From contig NZ_VOBG01000003.1 of assembly GCF_008369295.1 (NCBI RefSeq), forward strand, positions 186,001 through 250,000: a stretch of DNA of 64,000 bases, read 5' to 3'. Below the pieces are notes generated by a model. The model was not told where the DNA came from and ran no database searches. It worked only from the letters and a program-made list of their open reading frames with translations. Origin of the DNA: Pseudomonas sp. ANT_H4 (GTDB lineage Bacteria > Pseudomonadota > Gammaproteobacteria > Pseudomonadales > Pseudomonadaceae). Of this stretch, positions 26,426-34,680 are shown one piece after another. How positions within the stretch are numbered: the stretch's first letter is position 1; the number at the start of each line of letters is the position of its first letter. The position numbers were made by a program, and so were the translations under genes.

Positions 26426-28183
26426 GTGGCATTGACGATTCTTGGCCTGTCCGGCGCCCTTAGTCATGATCCTTCCGCAGCCTTGTATATCGACGGCAAG
26501 CTGATCGCGGCCGCTGAAGAAGAGCGCTTCGTACGCGACAAACATGCAAAGAACCGCATGCCCTATGAGTCGGCGAAGTTCTGCCTGGAACAGGCCGGCA
26601 TCAAGCCTTGCGACGTTGATGTGGTGGCGATTCCTTTCGCCCCGATCAGCCTGTTCGGCGAAGCCCGCTGGCACTACGCCAAGCGTTACTGGTATGCCCC
26701 GGACCGCGCCCTTGACGCGATCCTGATGGGCAACCGTCGCTACAAGCGCTATCGCAACAAGATCGTCTGGTGCCTGGAGCAACTGGGCTTCGATCCGAAG
26801 AAAATCAAGATCGAACCGGTCGAACACCACTTGGCTCACGCCTCCAGCGCCTATCACTGCTCCGGTTTCCAGGAGAAGACGGCGATCCTCGGGATCGACG
26901 GCAAGGGTGAGTACGCCACTACGTTCTTCGGCTACGGCGAAAACGGCAAGATCCACAAGATCAAGGAATTCTACGATCCGGATTCCCTGGGCGGCCTGTA
27001 CGGCGCGATCACCGAGTTCCTCGGTTTCGAGATGCTCGACGGTGAGTTCAAGGTCATGGGCATGGCGCCGTATGGCGATGCCAGCAAATACGACTTCTCG
27101 CGCCTGGCCTCCTTTGAAAACGGCGAACTGGTGATCAACACCGACTACGCCAACGTCATCGGCCTGCGCCGCTATAAAGAAAAGGGCAAGGGTTTCTACT
27201 TCTCGCCAAAACTGATCGAGTGGCTGGGTCCAAAGCGCGAAGGCGATATTGCCGACGAGCCTTACATCCATTACGCCGCCAGCATGCAAGCGTTGTTCGA
27301 GAAACTGTCCTTGCAGATGATCGACCATTACCTGGGCGACATCCTCAAGGAGACCGGCAAGCTGGCCTACGCCGGCGGCTGTGCGCTGAACGTCAAGTTG
27401 AACCAGAAGATCATTGCCCGCGATGACGTCAAGGAGCTGTTCGTGCAGCCGGCGTCCGGCGATGCCGGCACCGCCGTCGGTGCGGCCGCCTATGTGTCCA
27501 ACGCCCGTGGTGTACCGGTGGAGAAGATGGAACACGTCTTTCTCGGCCCGTCCTATAGCAACGAAGACGTGATCGCCGCCTGCGCCAAGCACCCGAGCAA
27601 GCCTAAGTGGCGCCAGATCGAAAACACCCCGAAACGCATCGCCAAAATCATGGTCGACGGCAACCCGGTGGCCTGGTTCCAGGGCCGCATGGAGTTTGGT
27701 CCGCGTGCCCTCGGCGGTCGTTCGATCATCGGTTGCCCAAGCGCCACCGGCGTGGCTGACCGGATCAACCACCAGATCAAGTTCCGCGAGCGTTGGAGGC
27801 CTTTCTGCCCGTCGATGCTCGACACCGTCGCCCCACAGATGATCAAGGTCGATCACCCGGCGCCGTTCATGACCTTCACCTTTGAAGTGTCGGATGAGTG
27901 GAAAACCCGCGTGCCGGAAGTGGTCCATGAAGATGGCACCTCCCGCGCCCAGGTGCTCAAGCGCGAATACAACCCGCGCTACTACGACATGATGAAAGAG
28001 CTTGAAGTGTTGACCGGCAACGGCGTGTCCCTGAACACCTCGCTCAACCGTCGTGGCGAAGCGATGATTTGCTCGCCCACCGATGCGCTGAACATGTTCT
28101 TCGGTTCCGACCTTGAGTACCTGATCATGGAAGACATCCTCGTGGTCAAGGACGGCGTGGACCCTTATGACGCTGTGGTTTAA
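26426..28183 (+). CDS. Carbamoyltransferase, NodU/TobZ family (LPS core heptose carbamoylation)
   Basis: The product is 585 residues. The N-terminal half is a Kae1/ASKHA-type domain (ILGLSGALSHDPSAAL, HHLAHASSAYHCSGF with metal-binding histidines, GGCALNVKLNQ). The C-terminal half is YrdC-related (GPRALGGRSIIG, RWRPFCPSM). These enzymes form carbamoyl-adenylate and transfer the carbamoyl to a sugar hydroxyl. In P. aeruginosa the matching gene (PA5005) is linked to 7-O-carbamoylation of heptose II in the LPS core. The start is GTG with an AGAGG ribosome site ten bases upstream. It is followed directly, with no gap, by the Mig-14-like gene. Confidence 0.9.
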   Translation: MALTILGLSGALSHDPSAALYIDGKLIAAAEEERFVRDKHAKNRMPYESAKFCLEQAGIKPCDVDVVAIPFAPISLFGEARWHYAKRYWYAPDRALDAILMGNRRYKRYRNKIVWCLEQLGFDPKKIKIEPVEHHLAHASSAYHCSGFQEKTAILGIDGKGEYATTFFGYGENGKIHKIKEFYDPDSLGGLYGAITEFLGFEMLDGEFKVMGMAPYGDASKYDFSRLASFENGELVINTDYANVIGLRRYKEKGKGFYFSPKLIEWLGPKREGDIADEPYIHYAASMQALFEKLSLQMIDHYLGDILKETGKLAYAGGCALNVKLNQKIIARDDVKELFVQPASGDAGTAVGAAAYVSNARGVPVEKMEHVFLGPSYSNEDVIAACAKHPSKPKWRQIENTPKRIAKIMVDGNPVAWFQGRMEFGPRALGGRSIIGCPSATGVADRINHQIKFRERWRPFCPSMLDTVAPQMIKVDHPAPFMTFTFEVSDEWKTRVPEVVHEDGTSRAQVLKREYNPRYYDMMKELEVLTGNGVSLNTSLNRRGEAMICSPTDALNMFFGSDLEYLIMEDILVVKDGVDPYDAVV

Positions 28184-29080
28184 ATGCTGAACCGCTTCCA
28201 GGGCTGGCGTGAACGTGGCTGGACGCCTGTCGAGGCCGAGGTTTACGCCCAGGCCTGGCAGCGTTTCGGCGGCAGCGTGGCGACTCATCCGCAGGTTGTC
28301 GAGCGGCTGGCGAACCTGGCGCAGATTCCGGTGCGTTACCTGGGCTGGGAGCAGGACGGTGAACTCAAGGGGGCGATTGCCACCTGGGGGCGCGACCTGG
28401 CCCTGTCCAAGGACGTGCTCAAGCGCAAAGGCAAAAAAGGCCTGTTCGACCTGGGCAACGCTGAGATCATTCTGCCGATTGCCGCTGATGCGCAATTGCC
28501 GTTGCGCCATCGTGCCCGCTACCTGTCGGCCCTGAACGATGGGCGCGTCAGCACCCTCAAGCCCCAGGCCGAGCAGTTGGCCATGGCGCGTACCCCTGAA
28601 GACCTGTCGAAGAAGTTTCGCTACAACCAGCGCCGCGAACTGCGTTTGCTGGAAGAAGCGGGCGGCGTGGTGCGGGCGGTCAGCGAGTTTTCCAGCACTG
28701 AGCTGGCGGCGATCTATTGCGATCTGTTCCAGCGCCGCTGGGGTTTTCCGGCAGCCGGTGCCGAGCGCCTGGCCGAGGTGCTGGAACTGCTCAAGGAGTT
28801 CCTCTTAGGCTCGGTACTGTTTCTCAACGACGCACCGATTGCTGTGCAGTTGGTGTATCAGGTGCAGGCCCCGGAGTGGGTCAGCGCCGAATACGTCAAT
28901 GGCGGTGTTGATCCCGAAACCAAGGCATTCAGCCCTGGTAGCGTGCTGAGTTTCCTCAACACGCAAAGCGCCTGGGAACAGGCGCGGGCCAGTGACAAGC
29001 CGCTGCGCTTCTCCTTCGGTCGCGCCGACCGCGAATACAAGGAGCGCTGGTGTAACCCGGTGCCGGTGTTCAGCGTATGA
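28184..29080 (+). CDS. Mig-14-family protein (antimicrobial-peptide resistance, acyltransferase-like)
   Basis: The 298-residue protein has no signal peptide. Its central part (FRYNQRRELRLLEEAGG, then DLFQRRWGFPAAG, ending FSFGRADREYKERWCNP) resembles Mig-14, a FemAB/GNAT-like family. Members are needed for resistance to cationic antimicrobial peptides in Salmonella and, for PA5003, in P. aeruginosa. The biochemical reaction is not known. The ATG follows the preceding TAA with no gap, and the gene overlaps dnpA by four bases, so all three are one transcript. Confidence 0.8.
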   Translation: MLNRFQGWRERGWTPVEAEVYAQAWQRFGGSVATHPQVVERLANLAQIPVRYLGWEQDGELKGAIATWGRDLALSKDVLKRKGKKGLFDLGNAEIILPIAADAQLPLRHRARYLSALNDGRVSTLKPQAEQLAMARTPEDLSKKFRYNQRRELRLLEEAGGVVRAVSEFSSTELAAIYCDLFQRRWGFPAAGAERLAEVLELLKEFLLGSVLFLNDAPIAVQLVYQVQAPEWVSAEYVNGGVDPETKAFSPGSVLSFLNTQSAWEQARASDKPLRFSFGRADREYKERWCNPVPVFSV

Positions 29081-30489
29081 GTCGCAAGCAACAACTGCTC
29101 AAGCGCCATCGCCGCAACAAGCGCATTGCGCTGTTGCTTGGCTTGCTGGTGTTGATAGCCGCAGGCGTTCTGGTGGCCTGGTGGCTGCCGCTGATTCTGG
29201 CGGTGGTGGTGTGGGCGGCCCATGAAGCCTGGTTTGCCGATCATCTTTTCTACTTGCCCAGCGATGACTATCAATACGCCTTTGCGGCCAGTAGCGAGCA
29301 GCCGGGCGTGCGCCTGGATGCGGGGCGGCTGGTGTTGGATTCTCCAGTCGAGTTGGCGGGCGATGAAACCTTGATCCTGGGCGTACAGCTCAAAAGCCAT
29401 TGGCTTGGACGGTTTTTCGATCCTGCGGTGGAGTTGCTCGGTGCGCAAACGCCTGACCGGCAAGTCTTCGAGCGTGGCGTGGCCGGTGTGCGTTACCTCA
29501 ACCTCACGGGTTCGGCAGAGGCGCTGGCGAGCGGAACTTTGCGTTTGCGTGGGCGCTTCTGTCGTCTCAAGGGACAGCCGACGCTGTGGCTGTTCCGCCA
29601 GCCGGACTACCGTCGGCAGCGGGTGATGGTCATCGCACCCCACGCCGACGATGCCGAGTTGGCCGCATTCAGCCTGTACAGCCAGGCTGATGAAAGCTGG
29701 GTTGTCACCCTCACTGCCGGCGAAATTGAGGCCCAGCACTATCAACAGATGGGCCTGCCCAAGGCGGACGCTGCGCGTATCAAAGGCCGATTGCGCGCCT
29801 GGGACAGCGTCACTGTGCCCCGTTGGGCGGGTGTTCCCGAGGCGCACTGCGTGCAATTGGGGTACTTCTGTATGCAGCTGTCGGCCATGCAGGCCGCGCC
29901 GGACCAGCCCCAAGACTCCCGCGAAGCACAATTGGACGATACGCGGTTGTTCCGCCAATTCAATTCCCTGGCGCTGCCTGGCGATGTGGATGGCGCACCG
30001 ACCTGGAGCAACCTGATTGCCGACTTGCGGGCGCTGTTGCTCAAGGCTCGCCCGGAGGTGATTGTGTTGCCGACGCCGCTGCTGGATCCGCACCCGGATC
30101 ATATCTGCGCTCACGCGGCGATCCTTGAAGCCTTGCAAGGCCTGGCCTGGCAGCCCACGACGTTGCTCGGCTACGCCAATCACCTGCATGATAACGACCG
30201 CTGGCCGATGGGCGACTCCGGTGCCGGCGTAGCCCTGCCGCCACGTTTTGATTCAGCGCTTGAGCTTGTACCTTGCAGCTTGCAGCTTACTTTGAGCCAG
30301 CAGCAGGACAAGGCCATGGCCCTGGGCATGATGCACGACCTGCAACCGCGCGCGCCGTTCAAGCGCCGATTGCGTCGCCTGTTGCAGCAAATGCTGGCGG
30401 GCCGCGGTCCATCGCCTTACGGAGAGAACGAGTTCTTCCGCAAGGCCGTGCGTCGCCATGAATTGCTGTGGGTCCTGAAGCAGGACTGA
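29077..30489 (+). CDS. dnpA: PIG-L family de-N-acetylase (DnpA-like)
   Basis: The 470-residue product has two N-terminal hydrophobic segments (about residues 16-50), which anchor it to the inner membrane, then a PIG-L metal-dependent deacetylase domain. The zinc motif reads APHADDAELAAF and the second motif HPDHICAHA, both consistent with this family. P. aeruginosa DnpA (PA5002) sits at the same place and was linked to fluoroquinolone tolerance. It is presumed to remove an N-acetyl group from a core sugar. The 3' part (30272-30288) encodes CSLQL from a REP-like DNA stretch, see findings. It ends 88 bases before the next gene. Confidence 0.85.
   Translation: MSRKQQLLKRHRRNKRIALLLGLLVLIAAGVLVAWWLPLILAVVVWAAHEAWFADHLFYLPSDDYQYAFAASSEQPGVRLDAGRLVLDSPVELAGDETLILGVQLKSHWLGRFFDPAVELLGAQTPDRQVFERGVAGVRYLNLTGSAEALASGTLRLRGRFCRLKGQPTLWLFRQPDYRRQRVMVIAPHADDAELAAFSLYSQADESWVVTLTAGEIEAQHYQQMGLPKADAARIKGRLRAWDSVTVPRWAGVPEAHCVQLGYFCMQLSAMQAAPDQPQDSREAQLDDTRLFRQFNSLALPGDVDGAPTWSNLIADLRALLLKARPEVIVLPTPLLDPHPDHICAHAAILEALQGLAWQPTTLLGYANHLHDNDRWPMGDSGAGVALPPRFDSALELVPCSLQLTLSQQQDKAMALGMMHDLQPRAPFKRRLRRLLQQMLAGRGPSPYGENEFFRKAVRRHELLWVLKQD
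30272..30288. repeat. REP-like sequence inside the dnpA coding region
   Basis: CTTGCAGCTTGCAGCTT is almost the same as the arms of the intergenic repeats at 4958-4974 and 47995-48019. It is read in frame as part of LVPCSLQLT. Confidence 0.5.
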
Positions 30490-30577
30490 GACCTTATTGA
30501 GGGCAAGTGGAGAGCCGCTTGCCAAACCCTTTTTCGTCGGGCCGCGTGCCCGCAGCCCGATTGCAGCATGGAGAGTT

Positions 30578-31726
30578 ATGAAGCCTCGTTACAAGGTTTT
30601 GCAGTTACAGCCGGACTACAACGTCAAGACCAATGACTTCGCCGACCTCGGTGAGCAGATCGTCAAATCGTTGCCGGTTGAACGTTTCGAGGTGACATCG
30701 GGGTACCTCAGTGGTCGTCCGTTACCCGGCCAGCCTCTGAGCGTGGCGGAGCACTCCCACTACTTCGAGCTGCCGGAAAAATCGCTCAAGGGCATCCGTT
30801 TCGGCGCCATGTGGCAGATCTACAAGTATTGCCGCGAACAAAAATTCGACGTGGTCATCTGTAACCGTTTCAAGTCGGTGAACATGATGCTGTCCCTCAA
30901 CCGCTGGTTGAAGATCCCGCTGTGCATCGGCATCTCCCACGGTTTTGGTGAATACGCCCGTGGCTACCGTCGGCGCCAGACCCAGAGTTGGGTCAGCCCG
31001 GCCTGGCGGTTTGTTGGCGTGTCGGCAGCGGTCAGGGATTACCTGGTGGACCTCAACTGTGGGTTCACCCGTGAAAACACCACCTTTGTCACCAATGCCA
31101 TCGACATCCCCCAGGCCGAAGCCTTGCAGTTGCCTCGTGATGAGGCGCGCAAAGCCCTGGGCTTGCCGCTGGATGCACGGATGATTGGCGCCTTGGGCCG
31201 CTTGGTGCCGATCAAGGGCCACACCCATTTGCTGCAAGCCTTTGCCTCTCTCAAGGACAAATATCCTGAGGCTCAGGTGGGCATCATCGGTTCCGGCCGC
31301 GCCGAAGCGGATCTGCGTGTCGACATCGAACGTCTCGGCCTGACTGGTCGCGCGCACCTGCTGGGCTTTCGTGAAGATGGCATGAAGTATGTGCGAGGCT
31401 TTGACATCTGGACCATGCCGTCGCTGTTCGAAGGCCTGGGCCTGGCACTGCTGGAAGGCATGAGCGGGCACTTGCCGATCATTGCTTCCAACGGTCCGGC
31501 CATGTTGCCGCTGGTGGAAGGTGCTGGTGGCCTGTCCCATGATCCGGGCAATGTCGAGCAGTTGGCGGCGGCGCTGGACACTTACCTGGCCATGAGCGAC
31601 GAACAGTTGCGGGCCAAGGGCGAACAAGTGTTCCGCTACCTGGAAGCAAACCACACCCTGGCCGAGTTCCAGCACAAATATCTGGACCTGATCGAAACCG
31701 GTCTGCGAGAAGTAGGTAAAGCATGA
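30578..31726 (+). CDS. Glycosyltransferase family 4 (Ssg-like, LPS core)
   Basis: The product is 382 residues. I started it at the ATG preceded by GGAGAG; the 27-residue extension is non-coding in character. The C-terminal Rossmann half has GALGRLVPIKGHTHLLQAF, GSGRAEADL and PSLFEGLGLALLEGM, the GT4 nucleotide-sugar motif. In P. aeruginosa the gene at this place is ssg (PA5001), needed for normal LPS and exopolysaccharide. The acceptor and donor sugars cannot be read. It overlaps the next transferase by four bases. Confidence 0.85.
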   Translation: MKPRYKVLQLQPDYNVKTNDFADLGEQIVKSLPVERFEVTSGYLSGRPLPGQPLSVAEHSHYFELPEKSLKGIRFGAMWQIYKYCREQKFDVVICNRFKSVNMMLSLNRWLKIPLCIGISHGFGEYARGYRRRQTQSWVSPAWRFVGVSAAVRDYLVDLNCGFTRENTTFVTNAIDIPQAEALQLPRDEARKALGLPLDARMIGALGRLVPIKGHTHLLQAFASLKDKYPEAQVGIIGSGRAEADLRVDIERLGLTGRAHLLGFREDGMKYVRGFDIWTMPSLFEGLGLALLEGMSGHLPIIASNGPAMLPLVEGAGGLSHDPGNVEQLAAALDTYLAMSDEQLRAKGEQVFRYLEANHTLAEFQHKYLDLIETGLREVGKA

Positions 31727-32604
31727 GTCAGCAACAACCTCTGGTCACGGTGATCATCGCGTCCTACAACCACGCTGCGTATATCGAACAGAGCATCCTC
31801 AGTGTGCTCGGCCAAACGTATCCGAACATCGAGTTGCTGGTGGTCGACGACGGCTCCAAGGACAACAGCGTCGAGCTGATCCAGCGTCTGCAGGCCGAGC
31901 ACGGTTTTGATTTCCAGGTACAGCAGAACCATGGCCTGACCAACACCCTCAATGGCGCCATCGCCCGCGCCAAGGGCAGCCTTGTTGCGCCTTTCGGTTC
32001 CGATGACATCATGCTGCCAGAGCGCATCGCTACCCAGGTTGCCTACATGGAGGGCAAGCCGAAGGTCGGGATCTGCGCCGGTAATATTGAATTGATCGAT
32101 GGTGACGGCAAGCCGTACCCGGAAAAGAAGCAGCGCCGCGACTTGCCGTTTCGCAGCCTGGATTTTGATGACCTGTTCCTGGACCGCAAGCCGTTCCCGC
32201 CTGCACCGACCTTGATGATTCGCCGTGAAGCGCTGGAGCAGGTGGGAGGCTTTGATCCACTGATCCCGCTGGAAGACTTGCTGATCGAACTGAAGATCAC
32301 TCACGCCGGCTACACCATCGACGTGCTGAACGTGGTGATGGCGCGCTATCGCCAGCACGCCACTAATACGTACAAGAACCATCGGTACATGATCCAGAAC
32401 ATCCTCAAGACCTACGGTTTGTTCAGCGATCATCCCGCCTACGACCAGGTGCGTTACAACTTCCTGAATTCAATGTTCCTCAAGACCGCCGACCGCGACC
32501 GTCCGCTGGCGCGGGAGGTCCTCAAGCAGATCCCGTTGAAGTTCTGGGGGCGCAAGACTTTACGTGGGTTGGTGCGGCTGTACCTGGCGCCACTCAGGAA
32601 CTGA
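31723..32604 (+). CDS. wapR: Glycosyltransferase family 2, probable LPS core rhamnosyltransferase (WapR-like)
   Basis: The product is 293 residues. The GT2 N-terminus is clear: VTVIIASYNHAAYIEQSI and ELLVVDDGSKDNS, then FGSDDIMLPERI with the metal-binding acidic residues. It has no membrane segment. P. aeruginosa WapR (PA5000), at the same place, adds the alpha-1,3-rhamnose that makes the core a receptor for O-antigen. The symbol is from synteny and family, not from a computed alignment. It ends the plus-strand run; a strong hairpin follows. Confidence 0.78.
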   Translation: MSQQQPLVTVIIASYNHAAYIEQSILSVLGQTYPNIELLVVDDGSKDNSVELIQRLQAEHGFDFQVQQNHGLTNTLNGAIARAKGSLVAPFGSDDIMLPERIATQVAYMEGKPKVGICAGNIELIDGDGKPYPEKKQRRDLPFRSLDFDDLFLDRKPFPPAPTLMIRREALEQVGGFDPLIPLEDLLIELKITHAGYTIDVLNVVMARYRQHATNTYKNHRYMIQNILKTYGLFSDHPAYDQVRYNFLNSMFLKTADRDRPLAREVLKQIPLKFWGRKTLRGLVRLYLAPLRN

Positions 32605-32630
32605 GTGGCCAGGCAAGAAGGCTGTTGAAG

Positions 32631-32665
32631 AAGGCGAGTATCAGTGAGTGATAGTCGCCTTTTTT
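32631..32665. terminator. Bidirectional terminator between wapR and the waaL fusion gene
   Basis: AAGGCGA-g-TATCA and TGATA-g-TCGCCTT pair over 12 positions around a GTGAG loop, followed by TTTTT on the plus strand. The T run extends to the stop codon of the convergent gene. The minus-strand T run (CTTCTT) is weaker. Confidence 0.75.
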
Positions 32666-34520
32666 ATGCGGCTGGTTGTGAGAGGCTCAGCACTTGCTCG
32701 CGGATTTTTGCCGTGGCGGCGGGGCTTGCGACTGACGAATAGCCTTTGGCCAACTGTTCGAAATGCACCTCGAACAACCAGTTGCGATCCTGTGGATAGC
32801 GTTGCATATGCCGCAGGTTGCGCTGCCTGAGGGTATTGCTCAGGGAGGACGGCAGGATGCGCATGTCTGCCAGGTCAATCAGACCGAACTCACCGTCGTC
32901 CATCAACAGCACATTGCCTAGGTGCAGGGAGCGGAAGTACACGCCGCGCTCGTGCAGCTGGGCCATGAATCGACCAAAGCGCTCAATCAGCGATTCGCGC
33001 AGGCTGCTGTCCAGGCTTTGCAGGGCCTGACGCAGTGTCAGGCCGGGCAGCGGCTGGTAAGTGACAGCGCTGCTGCCATCACGCAAGCGATACAGATTGA
33101 GGATCTCGGGGGTCGGAATACCCAGCATCCGCAGTTGCTCACTGTTGCTGGCAAAACGTTCGGAATACGGATTGAAGCTGCCGGAGGTGTACCAGCGGCG
33201 GGGCCGGAAGACCTTGAGGAAGCTGCCGTCTACCAGGCGCAGGACTTTGGGGCCAAGGCCATCGGCTTCAATCACGTGGGTATTGCTGCACAGTTGATCG
33301 AAAGCCTGGGGCTTGAGGGTGTGCACTGGCATGCGCAACAGGCTGCGGCGGCGCTGGGCGATGCTCAGGCCGGCGATCAACGCCAGGGGAACCCATAGCA
33401 GGAACCAATGTTCCTTGGGTCGCGAGAGGATGCCGCCCCCTTCGGTCAGGCCAGCACCGATGCCATAGACCAGCAGGGTTGAGGCGAGGATGAACAGCGG
33501 CTGGGCGCGTTCCTTGAGGCCTTTATACAATCCCCAGCCGAGCATGAAGGCCCACGGAATAAAGCCGATGATGCCGACGTAATAGAGCACTCCGAGGGCA
33601 AAGTTGTGAGGCTCGCGTAGTTGATAACCATCGGCGAGCGTCAGGTACAGCTCCGAATCGTAGCTGTGGCCGATCCATGGGTGCTCGGCGATCCGTTGCA
33701 GCGACATGCCCCATAACTCGAAACGGAAGGAGGAGCCGCGCTGGGTAATCTGTTCGGGGAAGAACAGCAAAATGGCTGCTGCGGCCAGTGCCAATCCGGT
33801 AATCATTAGTGCCGAGCGCCGGTTGCGGGCGGTAAAGCTGAGCCAGAGCACCGACAGCACCAACGCTACCAGTGGTGTTCTGGAACCCGTGGCCAGGACT
33901 GCGGCAACCATGATCGCCAGCGCCGGCGCTGCGAACCACAGCACTTGCAGGCGCTTGCTGGTGGCGCAAACGAACAGCCAGTAGACGCTGAAAAAACCGA
34001 AGAGATGAGAACTGAGCAGTGGATTGTCCAGGGCACCCATGCCGCCGACCATCCGCATCCCAGGCTCAAAGCCTTTAGCGAATGCCACCAGGTTGAGGGC
34101 GCTGACCACCAGTGCAATCACTGCTGCACTGAAGAAGATCGGTTTGAACAGTTCATTGCGGTAGTGCAGCAGCAGGCCGCAGCCGGCAAACAGCATGAAG
34201 GTATGCAGAGGGCGTTTGAACAGATCGGTATCGGGATGATGTTCCGGGCTCCAGAGCAAACTGATCAATGCCCAGGCTGAGAACATCGCGAAGGCAATCG
34301 CCAGGGGCTCCCTGAAAACCTGCTTGAGTTCACTCGGGCGCAGGCACAGGAGCAGCAGTGTTGGCGCGCTGAACAGACCGTAATAAAACTTGTGTAAGAT
34401 ATTTCGATTGGTGACGAAGAACAGGGCGCTCAAGAGGAGCAATAAGCCAATAGGCAAGATCCATAGGCACAGAAAGTCAAATACGCGATTTGAGCCATAG
34501 GTGAGACGCTTGGAGTGCAT
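32664..34520 (-). CDS. waaL: O-antigen ligase WaaL fused to a C-terminal kinase-like domain
   Basis: The product is 618 residues. The first about 400 form a polytopic inner-membrane protein with 11-12 hydrophobic segments and a large periplasmic loop. That loop carries HPWIGHSYDSELYL and REPHNFALGVLYYVG, as in the Wzy/WaaL ligase family that joins O-antigen to lipid A-core. Residues about 410-610 resemble a lipopolysaccharide/aminoglycoside kinase fold: the loop is YFRSLHLGNVLL and the metal site LIDLADM (D549). The catalytic aspartate position holds Ser531, while N536 is kept. In P. aeruginosa waaL (PA4999) and the kinase-like PA4998 are separate, as I recall; here they are one frame with no stop. 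It is divergent from msbA. Confidence 0.88.
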   Translation of the reverse strand: MHSKRLTYGSNRVFDFLCLWILPIGLLLLLSALFFVTNRNILHKFYYGLFSAPTLLLLCLRPSELKQVFREPLAIAFAMFSAWALISLLWSPEHHPDTDLFKRPLHTFMLFAGCGLLLHYRNELFKPIFFSAAVIALVVSALNLVAFAKGFEPGMRMVGGMGALDNPLLSSHLFGFFSVYWLFVCATSKRLQVLWFAAPALAIMVAAVLATGSRTPLVALVLSVLWLSFTARNRRSALMITGLALAAAAILLFFPEQITQRGSSFRFELWGMSLQRIAEHPWIGHSYDSELYLTLADGYQLREPHNFALGVLYYVGIIGFIPWAFMLGWGLYKGLKERAQPLFILASTLLVYGIGAGLTEGGGILSRPKEHWFLLWVPLALIAGLSIAQRRRSLLRMPVHTLKPQAFDQLCSNTHVIEADGLGPKVLRLVDGSFLKVFRPRRWYTSGSFNPYSERFASNSEQLRMLGIPTPEILNLYRLRDGSSAVTYQPLPGLTLRQALQSLDSSLRESLIERFGRFMAQLHERGVYFRSLHLGNVLLMDDGEFGLIDLADMRILPSSLSNTLRQRNLRHMQRYPQDRNWLFEVHFEQLAKGYSSVASPAATAKIREQVLSLSQPAA

Positions 34521-34680
34521 ACAGAAAAGCCATTCCGGAATAGAGAAAGCCGACCATCTTAAAGTAGTGGCTAATTAATGTCGCGTGCCGGGGCGAACCG
34601 GGCCTAGGCTAATGCCGGGTGCAAGTACAACAGAGAAGCTGTGCTAAAGTCAGCCTCCTTTTTCAAAACCGCCGCGTGAT

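Noticed and set aside
26381..28510. 709-codon open frame on the minus strand opposite the carbamoyltransferase
   Set aside because: The plus-strand frame has clear family motifs. The antisense product has His/Val/Ala-rich shadow composition and no motif.
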